This document shows positions 5,305 to 11,097 of a stretch of 11,097 bases of DNA, one piece after another (within the stretch, counting starts at the first letter, position 1; each line of letters begins with the position of its first letter). The stretch comes from Flavobacteriales bacterium CG_4_9_14_3_um_filter_32_8. GTDB lineage: Bacteria; Bacteroidota; Bacteroidia; Flavobacteriales_E; Vicingaceae. The notes below the pieces were generated by a model. That model was given only the letters and a program-made list of their open reading frames with translations, was not told the origin of the DNA and did no database searches. The stretch is from assembly GCA_002790175.1 (NCBI GenBank), contig PFUQ01000009.1:1-11097 (forward strand), written 5' to 3'. Made by a program: the position numbers and the translations under genes.

Positions 5305-6530
5305 CCTCTATAATGTATTTTTTTTATTATTTCTTCTTTAGTAATGGTTGTAGTAAAATAACTTAATAATTTATCCAAAACTTCATCAACTAGTGTGTCA
5401 GGACAAGAAGCTCCACTTGTTAAAATAATTTTTAGTGGTTTTTTAGAGGCTAAAAAATTAAATGTTTGTATTACTTCCTTTGAATGAAAATTATAATGCT
5501 TAATAGTTGTTTTACTTATTATTTCATCGGCAGAATTAATAAAATAGGTAGGTAATTTTTGTTCACATAATTCAACAATGTGAGAAGTGTTTGAACTATT
5601 GTATCCACCAACTACAATTGCTAAATCTGCATTTTCTTTCAACAAACCAATTGTTGCCTGTTGGTTATCATTAGTTGCATAACAAAGTGTGTCTCTAGTG
5701 TCGGCAAAATGATTTTTTATTTTTTCACTACCGAATTTATTAATCATCGTATTTTTAAGAAAATCTGCAATTTCTTGTGTTTCTGAAGCTAGCATTGTTG
5801 TTTGATTCACTACACCAATTTTTTGTAAGTGTTGATTAATATCAAAATTTTTAGAATACCTTTCCTTAAAAAGGGTTTCAAATTCATTTAGCTCTCTTTT
5901 TCCTAAAATAATTTCAGCTAATAATTGTGCCTCAATAATATCTTTAATAATTAATGAAGGAGCATTCTTTTCACTATGAGAAAAAGTAGCCCTAGTTTCT
6001 TCGTGCTTATGTTTACCATGAATAATTATTGTGAAATCATTATTTCCTAGTTTTTCTGATTGCTTCCAAACTCGCTCCACAAAAGGACATGTGGTATTGT
6101 ATTTTTTACTGGTCAAGCCTATAGAACTAATTTTTTCTTTTATTTCGATTGTAGTTCCAAAAGCAGGAATAATGATAATATCATCTTTAGTTATTATATC
6201 CCATTCAACAATTTGATTTCCATCGGTATCCATTATAAATTGTATCCCTTTTTCTTGTAAATCTTGATTTACAATTGGGTTATGAATCATTTGACTTAAT
6301 AAATATATGTTTTTATTAGGATTCTCGTGTATGGCTTTATAGGCAATTTCAATTGCATTTTCGACTCCATAGCAAAACCCAAAATGCCTTGGAATTAAAA
6401 ATTGTACACTACCAAAATCAAGTAAAGTAGGACTAAAATCTTTTTTTCTAGCGTCAATATCTTTTCTAAGATTCTTAATCGTGGAGATAAAAGAACTTCT
6501 ATAATAAAGGGGTATTTCGAATGCTCTCAT
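5301..6530 (-). CDS. ispH: 4-hydroxy-3-methylbut-2-enyl diphosphate reductase, long form
   Basis: IspH (LytB) is the [4Fe-4S] enzyme of the last MEP-pathway step, converting HMBPP to IPP and DMAPP. From the ATG at 6530 the protein has 409 residues, the long plant/cyanobacterial form rather than the 316-residue E. coli form. The cluster cysteines are seen in HFGFCYGVENAI, NTTCPFVERVW and RDTLCYATNDNQ. SQMIHNP and HGKHKHEET supply further active-site histidines and the acid; PAFG replaces the AHG of the short enzymes, as in plant-type enzymes. A further Cys occurs in TSGASCPD. The frame extends four codons upstream to TTG 6542, but MRAFEIPLYYRS matches the family start. Transcription converges on pirin with overlapping stops, and the gene diverges from yaaA. 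Confidence 0.95.
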   Translation of the reverse strand: MRAFEIPLYYRSSFISTIKNLRKDIDARKKDFSPTLLDFGSVQFLIPRHFGFCYGVENAIEIAYKAIHENPNKNIYLLSQMIHNPIVNQDLQEKGIQFIMDTDGNQIVEWDIITKDDIIIIPAFGTTIEIKEKISSIGLTSKKYNTTCPFVERVWKQSEKLGNNDFTIIIHGKHKHEETRATFSHSEKNAPSLIIKDIIEAQLLAEIILGKRELNEFETLFKERYSKNFDINQHLQKIGVVNQTTMLASETQEIADFLKNTMINKFGSEKIKNHFADTRDTLCYATNDNQQATIGLLKENADLAIVVGGYNSSNTSHIVELCEQKLPTYFINSADEIISKTTIKHYNFHSKEVIQTFNFLASKKPLKIILTSGASCPDTLVDEVLDKLLSYFTTTITKEEIIKKIHYRG

Positions 6531-6539
6531 AAGTAATAA

Positions 6540-6547
6540 CAAAGTTA
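6540..6547 (-). promoter_or_regulatory. candidate -7 promoter element for ispH, near-leaderless
   Basis: The minus strand reads TAACTTTG, matching TAnnTTTG, and its last base lies only nine bases before the ATG at 6530. If used, transcription would start within a few bases of the start codon and give a nearly leaderless mRNA. It overlaps the TTG that would extend the reading frame, arguing against that longer start. No -33 element is evident. Confidence 0.35.
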
Positions 6548-6668
6548 TTTAAAATAATACATGAAATGAATATATTTAGGATGTTGATATGAGTAATTTA
6601 CGTTGATAATTTCATTCCAAAAATACTCTTTTTCACTATTTATTAGAGGTGCTCACTGTAATTAATCT

Positions 6669-6676
6669 TAATTTTG
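6669..6676 (+). promoter_or_regulatory. candidate -7 promoter element for yaaA
   Basis: TAATTTTG followed by TG matches TAnnTTTG, 17 bases upstream of the yaaA ATG. It lies in the 163-base divergent gap between ispH and yaaA. No OxyR-like or other peroxide-responsive operator was recognised by eye. Confidence 0.45.
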
Positions 6677-6693
6677 TGATAAAGTAAATAAAA

Positions 6694-7458
6694 ATGTTAG
6701 TCGTACTATCACCAGCCAAAAAATTAAATTTAAACAGTAAGAATTTTCCTATAAGTTCGACACCTCAGTTTATTAATGAAGCTGAACAATTAATCAATAC
6801 CTTACGAAAATATAAACCAGCAAAATTGAGTCAATTAATGAACATTAGTCCTGCTTTGGCTGATTTGAATTATAATAGATACTTAAACTGGAACATTGAA
6901 CATTCTATTGATAACTCCAAAACGGCTATTTTTACTTTTGATGGTGAAGCTTATACAGGGTTGGATGCAACTTCTTTTTCAAAGAAAGAATTGGAATATG
7001 CTCAAGATCATTTAAGAATTTTATCAGGACTTTATGGCATTTTAAAGCCTCTTGATTTAATCAATGCTTACCGCTTAGAGATGGGAACAAAACTTAAAGT
7101 TGGAAGGAAAAAAAATTTGTATGACTTTTGGGGAGATAAAATAGTAACGGAAGTGAATGCTATTTTACAAAATCAACAAGAAAAAGTGTTGGTAAACTTA
7201 GCTTCTACCGAATATTTTAAAGCCATTCACCTAAAAAAAATACATGGAGAGATGGTAACTCCAATTTTTAAGGATTTTAACAATAGAACATATAAAGTGG
7301 TGATGGTTTATGCCAAAAAAGCTAGAGGAATGATGACTGCCTATATTTTAAAAAATAAAATTGAAAAAATGGATGATTTAAAAGGTTTTGATGATTCAGG
7401 CTACTGTTACAATGCTGCAGCATCTACCAAAAATGAACTGGTATTTTTAAGAGGATAA
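6694..7458 (+). CDS. yaaA: YaaA (DUF328) family peroxide stress-response protein
   Basis: A 254-residue cytosolic protein of the YaaA/UPF0246 family, full length. E. coli YaaA limits free iron and DNA damage during peroxide stress and has a DNA-binding fold. Family signatures seen are the N-terminal LVVLSPAKKL (2-11), FDGEAYTGL (82-90), the highly conserved HLRILSGLYGILKPLDLINAYRLEMG (about 106-131, given for its spacing), DFWGD (144-148), NLASTEYFKA (168-177) and YAKKARGMM (206-214). The last residues, NELVFLRG, also match the family end. It begins 17 bases after a -7 motif. The next gene on the same strand, a GxxExxY gene flanked by inverted repeats, starts only about 40-60 bases later and seems to separate yaaA from cvfB. 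Confidence 0.95.
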   Translation: MLVVLSPAKKLNLNSKNFPISSTPQFINEAEQLINTLRKYKPAKLSQLMNISPALADLNYNRYLNWNIEHSIDNSKTAIFTFDGEAYTGLDATSFSKKELEYAQDHLRILSGLYGILKPLDLINAYRLEMGTKLKVGRKKNLYDFWGDKIVTEVNAILQNQQEKVLVNLASTEYFKAIHLKKIHGEMVTPIFKDFNNRTYKVVMVYAKKARGMMTAYILKNKIEKMDDLKGFDDSGYCYNAAASTKNELVFLRG

Positions 7459-7474
7459 TTTGGAAGGGAAAAAT

Positions 7475-7498
7475 GTCTGAACCGTTGATTAGTTTGAT
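7475..7498 (+). repeat. left 24-bp terminal inverted repeat of the GxxExxY unit
   Basis: It begins GTCTGAAC and ends AGTTTGAT, matching the reverse complement of 7942-7965 at 23 of 24 positions. It is followed by a run rich in TGAT units up to about 7516, which continues the style of the repeat into the apparent start of the gene. Confidence 0.88.
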
Positions 7499-7516
7499 AA
7501 AATGATGATCATGATT

Positions 7517-7951
7517 ATGAAAGAAATAGCAAACAACAAATACAAGCACTCTGAATTAACAGGAAAAATTATAGGTTGTGCCATGAAAGTACATTCTACC
7601 CTTGGGAATGGGTTTCAAGAAGTAATTTACCAAAGAGCACTTGCTATTGAAATGGGAAACCAAGGTTTAGCATTTGCAAGAGAAATGGAGATGCCTATTT
7701 TTTATGATGAAATTGATATTGGCTCAAGAAGAGTTGATTTTTTTGTTGAAGAAAAAATAATGGTTGAATTAAAAGCACTAACAAAATTAGAAAATGTTCA
7801 TCTTTCGCAAGCGTTAAATTACCTTGAAGCATACAAAATGGAAACTGGTTTACTCATCAATTTTGGTTCAAAAAGTTTAGAGTTTAAAAGAGTTACCAAC
7901 GAGCAAAAATTAGCAAAGCAGCTAATCAACGAAATCAAAAAATCAAACTAA
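7517..7951 (+). CDS. GxxExxY family protein (PDDEXK-like nuclease fold)
   Basis: A 144-residue protein from the ATG at 7517; the frame also opens at 7502 with MMIMI, but those codons belong to a TGAT-rich stretch and lack family resemblance. Numbering from 7517, the name motif GxxExxY is seen as GFQEVIY (G32, E35, Y38). RRVDFF (D74) and VELKA (E84, K86) follow, the spacing of a PD-(D/E)xK nuclease core, and HLSQALNYLEAY and LLINFGS complete the family pattern. The catalytic residues look intact, so an active enzyme is possible, but no substrate or role is established for this family. The last codons and stop lie in the right inverted repeat. The gene is probably expressed by readthrough from yaaA, since no promoter motif was found between them. 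Confidence 0.9.
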   Translation: MKEIANNKYKHSELTGKIIGCAMKVHSTLGNGFQEVIYQRALAIEMGNQGLAFAREMEMPIFYDEIDIGSRRVDFFVEEKIMVELKALTKLENVHLSQALNYLEAYKMETGLLINFGSKSLEFKRVTNEQKLAKQLINEIKKSN

Positions 7952-7965
7952 TCAACAGTTCAGAC
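7942..7965 (-). repeat. right 24-bp terminal inverted repeat of the GxxExxY unit
   Basis: It is the reverse complement of 7475-7498 except for one base near the middle and contains the stop codon (7949-7951) of the GxxExxY gene. It is preceded by AATCAA-type units within the last codons of the gene, so the protein's C-terminus is shaped by the repeat. Confidence 0.88.
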
Positions 7966-8017
7966 AAAATTCGTAAATCCAAAATCATAATTTTTTAACA
8001 TAATAACAAAAAAATAA

Positions 8018-8851
8018 ATGGAAGAAATTGGTCTAATTTTAGAATTAGAAGCTTTAAAGGTTACTCCTCAGGGAGTTTATTTAATTACGGAAAATGAACA
8101 AGAAATTTTATTGCCTAATAAATACGTTCCAGCCGATTTAGAGATGGGAGATAAAATTGAAGTATTTGTTTACACCGATTCGGAAGATAGACCAATTGCA
8201 ACAACACTCGAGCCTAAAATTAAGTTGAATGAACTGGCTTTTTTAAAAGCCGTTGACGTTAACAATTATGGTGCATTTTTCGATTGGGGAGTGGAAAAAG
8301 ATTTGTTGGTTCCTTTCTCAGAACAATTTACCAGAATTGAAGCGGGTAAAAAGTACTTAATTTATATGTATAAAGATAAATTAACCAATCGGATGGTCGG
8401 AACCACCAAGTTTGGAAAATTTATTCGGGAAAATAAAGTAGAAATTGAACCAGGAGAAGAAGTTGATTTATTGGTAAGTGATGAAACTGAAATTGGGTTT
8501 AAGGTGATTGTCAACAACAAGCATTATGGAATGTTGTATAAAAATGAAATTTTTAGAGAAATACACGTTGGCGATCAACTAAAAGGCTATTTACAACGAG
8601 TTAGGGCAGACAATAAAATGGATATTACCTTAAACAGTGCCAACTTATCCGAAGTAGAAGTACTGGCGAATAGAATTTACGAACGCTTATTGAAAGAAAA
8701 GGGAAAACTTAATTTTTCTGATAAAAGTGCTCCCGAAATTATTTACTCCGAGTTTCAAGTGAGTAAAAAAGCGTTTAGACGAGCAATTGGCTTGTTGTAT
8801 AGCGAACGAAAAATAACAATTACTCCCGAAAGTATTGAAATGGTGAAGTAA
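8018..8851 (+). CDS. cvfB: CvfB-like S1-domain RNA-binding protein
   Basis: A 277-residue protein of the CvfB/YitL family: three S1-like OB-fold domains (about residues 1-63, 68-130 and 147-205) followed by a winged helix (about 215-277). Seen directly are the strand patterns VYLITENEQEILLPNKYVP, YGAFFDWGVEKDLLVPFSEQ, and YGMLYKNEIFREIHVGDQLKGYL followed by DITL, with a C-terminal end in SERKITITPESIEMVK. CvfB in Staphylococcus aureus binds RNA and affects virulence gene expression; the role in Bacteroidota is unknown, so an RNA-binding regulator is as far as inference goes. The best upstream promoter-like 8-mer, TAATTTTT at 7988-7995, has one mismatch to the consensus. If yaaA and cvfB were once co-transcribed, the inserted GxxExxY unit now lies between them. 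Confidence 0.9.
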   Translation: MEEIGLILELEALKVTPQGVYLITENEQEILLPNKYVPADLEMGDKIEVFVYTDSEDRPIATTLEPKIKLNELAFLKAVDVNNYGAFFDWGVEKDLLVPFSEQFTRIEAGKKYLIYMYKDKLTNRMVGTTKFGKFIRENKVEIEPGEEVDLLVSDETEIGFKVIVNNKHYGMLYKNEIFREIHVGDQLKGYLQRVRADNKMDITLNSANLSEVEVLANRIYERLLKEKGKLNFSDKSAPEIIYSEFQVSKKAFRRAIGLLYSERKITITPESIEMVK

Positions 8852-8903
8852 AATCGAATTAGAACTTTTAAAAAGATAGTTTTTTTATCCCAAGTATTCG
8901 GGA

Positions 8904-8959
8904 TTGAGGTTAAAAATAGTTGCTTCAACTATCCTCATGCAAATGAGGACGAGGTGGAG
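8904..8959 (+). repeat. REP-like hairpin repeat, copy A
   Basis: It aligns with 10195-10251 at about 45 of 57 columns in the same orientation. Its core hairpin is TCCTCAT (8932-8938), a GCAA tetraloop, and ATGAGGA (8943-8949), followed by CGAGGTGG. Compared with copy B, the A-T pair 8937/8944 is replaced by G-C (10228/10236), a compensatory change suggesting the fold matters. The repeat overlaps the last codons and stop (8925-8927) of the minus-strand gene. Confidence 0.8.
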
Positions 8960-10070
8960 CTAATTCCTGTTGTTCTTTATAAAACTTTAATAAAGTAATT
9001 GATTTTAATCGTTTAGCAATTGTAAAAAAAGAAAAATAATTTTCATGACTATAAAATTTCTTAAATAATTTTGTTTTCTGTCGATTATCAATTCTAGAAT
9101 AATAGATAGCCCACAACATGGCTCGCTCAGAGTAGATTGATAAATTTTTATAAAAATGCGTTCTCATTTTATCAAAATCGTAAGCATAATTACAATTAAC
9201 ATCTTGTATATTGCGGTTATAGATTACTTTGTGAGTCCTTCTGGTAAACTCCATTATTGGTGGAGACACTTCAAATTCAGGAAATAAGAATGGATCTTCA
9301 AAGCTTTTAGAGATAAAAGAATGGTCTCTATTTTCCATTGTTTCTTTAAACTCAGTTTCTATCATCTTATTTACGGCTAATTCTTCCAAATAATCTGCAA
9401 CAATTTTTTTATCTATCGAATTTAAGTATTCAAAATCATCTGCTAGAGTTTGTTTGGAAATTACAAAATCAACATTTTCGTCAATTAACCAACTTACCAG
9501 TTCAGCACGTCTATTGTGCAAATTAGTGTTGGTGTAATTTCGTTTCACCCATTTGCTAATAATAGTCGATTTTACTGGATATCTTAACACTCTGTTGAGG
9601 ATGTTCTCCGAATTAAATGCATTATCACACAACCATTGTACACAACTATCGTTTAAGGGCACCATTATAATCATACCATTACAGGTATTTTGTAATTCTA
9701 TCAATCGCTTTTTATTCAAAGGAATATTCTCGTCAAAACATCGTTTAAAAAGATGAAAAAGTTTTAGTCGAAGTTCTTCCGAAGGATTTTTTGCTTTTAA
9801 TAATCGGCAACGATAACCATTATGATGAGTTTCGTAACCATACTTTTTTATAGCCCATAATATAGACATCCTATCTATTCTTTCTCCCGTTAGCCACGTG
9901 TTATTAGATAGTTGTATTAATGCTTCCAGCACCTTGATGTTAAATTGATAAAGGTCTAAAAAATCACGATATTTTAAAAAATCTTGGTAGTTGCTAATTA
10001 AATCGTCCTTTGGGTAAGGGTTTTCTAATTTAACGATAGCTCGTTGTATTTCTAATATATTTCTTTTCAT
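8925..10070 (-). CDS. Uncharacterised 381-residue protein bounded by REP-like repeats
   Basis: I do not recognise a characterised family. It is a complete frame starting at ATG 10070, with good coding character: Leu/Ile/Lys/Asn-rich, with amphipathic helices and no signal peptide or membrane segment. Notable stretches are WLTGERIDRMSILWAIKKYG near residues 59-78, RNYTNTNLHNRRAELVSWLIDE near 178-199, DDFEYLNSIDKKIVADY (211-227) and ERAMLWAIYYSRID near 313-326. The repeated pattern R-x-x-x-LWAI-x-x-x near residues 67 and 314 might reflect an internal repeat. No HUH or DDE transposase motif is present, so it is not a recognisable transposase. The C-terminus PPRPHLHEDS and the stop are encoded inside copy A of the REP-like repeat. 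The second copy lies 125 bases upstream of the start. A passenger or self-mobilising gene is possible but unproven. Confidence 0.75.
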   Translation of the reverse strand: MKRNILEIQRAIVKLENPYPKDDLISNYQDFLKYRDFLDLYQFNIKVLEALIQLSNNTWLTGERIDRMSILWAIKKYGYETHHNGYRCRLLKAKNPSEELRLKLFHLFKRCFDENIPLNKKRLIELQNTCNGMIIMVPLNDSCVQWLCDNAFNSENILNRVLRYPVKSTIISKWVKRNYTNTNLHNRRAELVSWLIDENVDFVISKQTLADDFEYLNSIDKKIVADYLEELAVNKMIETEFKETMENRDHSFISKSFEDPFLFPEFEVSPPIMEFTRRTHKVIYNRNIQDVNCNYAYDFDKMRTHFYKNLSIYSERAMLWAIYYSRIDNRQKTKLFKKFYSHENYFSFFTIAKRLKSITLLKFYKEQQELAPPRPHLHEDS

Positions 10071-10194
10071 AACTAATTGGGTTTTTGGGAAATTGCTTTA
10101 TACATTACTATAACGTAAAAAAAAGTTTTTGTTACACTATTTTTAAAAAAGTTGGTAACATTTTTGAAAAAATGGATTTTTTAGAACTACTATT
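10071..10194. other. AT-rich leader between the 381-residue gene and repeat copy B
   Basis: No gene is seen. The stretch has long A and T runs and an inverted GTTAC (10131-10135) / GTAAC (10155-10159) pair across a 19-base spacer. No TAnnTTTG element for the minus-strand gene was found, so its promoter is unassigned. Confidence 0.5.
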
Positions 10195-10251
10195 TTGATG
10201 TTAAAAATAGCTATTTCAAGCATCCTCGTTACAAACGAGGGCGAGGTGGGG
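10195..10251 (+). repeat. REP-like hairpin repeat, copy B
   Basis: This is the second copy of the repeat at 8904-8959, direct in orientation. Its hairpin is CCTCGTT (10224-10230), an ACA loop, and AACGAGG (10234-10240), followed by GCGAGGTGG. Same-orientation hairpins at both sides of a gene are the arrangement expected of IS200/IS605-type ends and REP units. No associated transposase is visible in this window. Confidence 0.8.
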
Positions 10252-10450
10252 AATTAGAAAATTTTAATGGGATAGCGATAAAGTTACTAAATTTCTATAT
10301 TTAATGATGTGCCATTAAGAAAACCTAACAACAACTCGTGTTGTAGTTGCTTTTCTAAAATGACAATCTGCATTTATCTTTCATTTGGCAAGGTGCGGAG
10401 AGGCTTAAATTATTGTCCACTTTTTTGTTGCAATTCCAGTGGCTCGTGCT
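10252..10450. other. non-coding stretch with no recognised gene
   Basis: No credible reading frame occurs on either strand. It contains a small hairpin ACAAC-TCGT-GTTGT (10331-10344) and, on the minus strand, TAACTTTA near 10280, one base off the -7 consensus. The part from about 10380 to 10440 is richer in G and C than its surroundings, suggesting constrained or foreign sequence, perhaps the remnant of a repeat or mobile element. No function is assigned. Confidence 0.4.
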
Positions 10451-11097
10451 TTATTTAACTTTTCCAATCATTTCTTTAAGTTTGTCATGATACTCTTCAT
10501 TGCCAAAATTTATCAGTATCAAATTTGCTCTACATCGTGTAATCCCAGTGTAAAGAATTTCATTAAAAGACATCTCCATTTTGGAAAACTTTTTCTCCAA
10601 AATTAAAAACAACATTTCACTTTCCCATCCCTTAAAACTATGAATAGTCGAGAGTTTAACCGTTCCACTATTCTTATGAAAGTGCAGCTTTTTATTATTA
10701 CGAATTAGTTTTAAAACATTTAATTGTTTTTCCTCTCCATATTCTTTTTCAAATGCTTGTAATTCATTGTGGTATGTTTTGCGGTATTCAATAAAATCAT
10801 TATAATTTGTTTTAAATTTTTCACAATAAAAACTAAGTTTTCCTTTAAACCTATCAGGATAATTCAAATATAAACGATAAACCGTAAATAACGTACTCAA
10901 CTGGTTAAAACCTTTTGATTTATCTTTATCCTTATCCCTCTTAATTAACTCAATGCCTTTTACTAACCATTCATCCTTCTTGTTTTTTAAATAATTCATT
11001 CCCATCCTATAAACCATTTCATTTGTTTCAAACATTGTGGTAGTTCTCTCATTTGAAGAATACCTATAAAATGCTTCAAACTTTTTAAGTAATGAAA
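10451..11097 (-). CDS. UvrD/Rep-like superfamily I helicase, C-terminal part (runs off right edge)
   Basis: The minus-strand frame is open from the right edge to the stop at 10451. The first ATG inside it (11035) is not a natural start, because about 20 further codons (LLKKFEAFYRYSSNERTT) continue in frame upstream to the edge. Two superfamily I motifs are clear: STIHSFKGWESEMLFLIL (about 10651-10598), the motif V region of UvrD C-terminal domains, and NEILYTGITRCRANLILINFG (about 10561-10499), the motif VI region with its arginines. The short tail after motif VI fits helicases of the UvrD_C_2 type, often single-gene DNA or RNA helicases, sometimes in defence islands and sometimes with an N-terminal nuclease-related domain. 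Walker A and the N-terminal domain are outside the window, so the subfamily is undecided. Confidence 0.88.
   Translation of the reverse strand, partial: SLLKKFEAFYRYSSNERTTTMFETNEMVYRMGMNYLKNKKDEWLVKGIELIKRDKDKDKSKGFNQLSTLFTVYRLYLNYPDRFKGKLSFYCEKFKTNYNDFIEYRKTYHNELQAFEKEYGEEKQLNVLKLIRNNKKLHFHKNSGTVKLSTIHSFKGWESEMLFLILEKKFSKMEMSFNEILYTGITRCRANLILINFGNEEYHDKLKEMIGKVK

Larger units (their letters stand above)
7475..7965. mobile_element. Putative 491-bp inverted-repeat element carrying a GxxExxY gene
   Basis: Two 24-bp inverted repeats (7475-7498 and 7942-7965) bound a single small gene almost exactly. The left repeat ends four bases before the first ATG, and the gene's stop codon lies inside the right repeat. 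The outer ends read GTCTGAAC on the left and GTTCAGAC on the right. AAAAT occurs directly outside both ends (7470-7474 and 7966-7970), a possible 5-bp target duplication, though weak in AT-rich DNA. The unit sits in the gap between yaaA and cvfB, disrupting neither. No transposase is encoded, so mobility would depend on another enzyme or on the GxxExxY protein itself. The boundaries are seen directly; mobility is inference. Confidence 0.6.

Noticed and set aside
6031..6260. Two plus-strand frames of 61 and 66 codons inside ispH
   Set aside because: Antisense shadows of a conserved enzyme gene, hydrophobic only because of codon bias; no start signal.
8868..8903. Possible bidirectional terminator between cvfB and the 381-residue gene
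   Set aside because: ATCCC/GGGAT gives only a 5-bp stem with an 8-base loop, and neither direction has a T-tract after the stem.
9553..9756. 67-codon plus-strand frame inside the 381-residue gene
   Set aside because: Shadow of the longer minus-strand frame with no independent support.
8925..10070. Reading the 381-residue protein as a RAYT or IS200-type transposase
   Set aside because: It has no HUH histidine pair and no conserved catalytic Tyr context, and it is much longer than those enzymes; only the flanking hairpins suggest such a system.
1..11097. CRISPR array, tRNA or rRNA genes
   Set aside because: No regularly spaced direct repeats, cloverleaf or CCA-ended structure, and no rRNA-like conserved segments were seen on either strand.

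Overview
The window is AT-rich DNA that reads as a chromosomal segment of a member of the Bacteroidota, most likely Flavobacteriales. This rests on protein character (long plant-type IspH, yeast-type-length PurC, Bacteroidota-style RhlE, a MarR/pirin pair), on the near absence of Shine-Dalgarno sequences, and on repeated TAnnTTTG motifs, the Bacteroidota -7 promoter element, a short distance upstream of start codons. No species is claimed.

Layout. (1) 1-1923, minus strand: two tandem DEAD-box RNA helicases, an RhlE-type protein followed by a second one that starts at TTG and runs off the left edge. (2) 1924-2435: a divergent control region with nested inverted repeats, then a cold-shock protein gene closed by the clearest terminator in the window. 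RhlE helicase and cold-shock protein make a plausible RNA-structure/cold module. (3) 2447-3958: a DUF302 gene and purC, each with its own candidate promoter. (4) 3991-5304: a MarR-family regulator and a pirin-like cupin. One perfect palindrome lies in the marR promoter and another between the two genes. (5) 5301-6530, minus: ispH, meeting pirin tail to tail with overlapping stop codons. (6) 6669-8851: yaaA and cvfB. Between them sits a 491-bp unit made of a GxxExxY-family (PDDEXK-like) gene enclosed almost exactly by 24-bp inverted repeats matching at 23 of 24 positions, with a possible 5-bp target duplication. (7) 8904-10251: a 381-codon minus-strand gene of unknown function between two direct copies of a 56-57 bp REP-like repeat. 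The repeat contains a hairpin whose stem has compensatory base changes, and the gene's last codons and stop lie inside one copy. (8) 10252-11097: about 200 bp with no recognised gene, then the C-terminal part of a UvrD-like helicase running off the right edge.

The left three quarters is mostly housekeeping (purine and isoprenoid synthesis, RNA remodelling, peroxide stress). From about 7.47 kb onward the content becomes more accessory. The best candidates for undescribed biology are the inverted-repeat-bounded GxxExxY unit, the REP-bounded orphan gene and the nested symmetrical control region between rhlE and the cold-shock gene. Their mobility or regulatory roles are inferences from sequence symmetry, not demonstrated facts.
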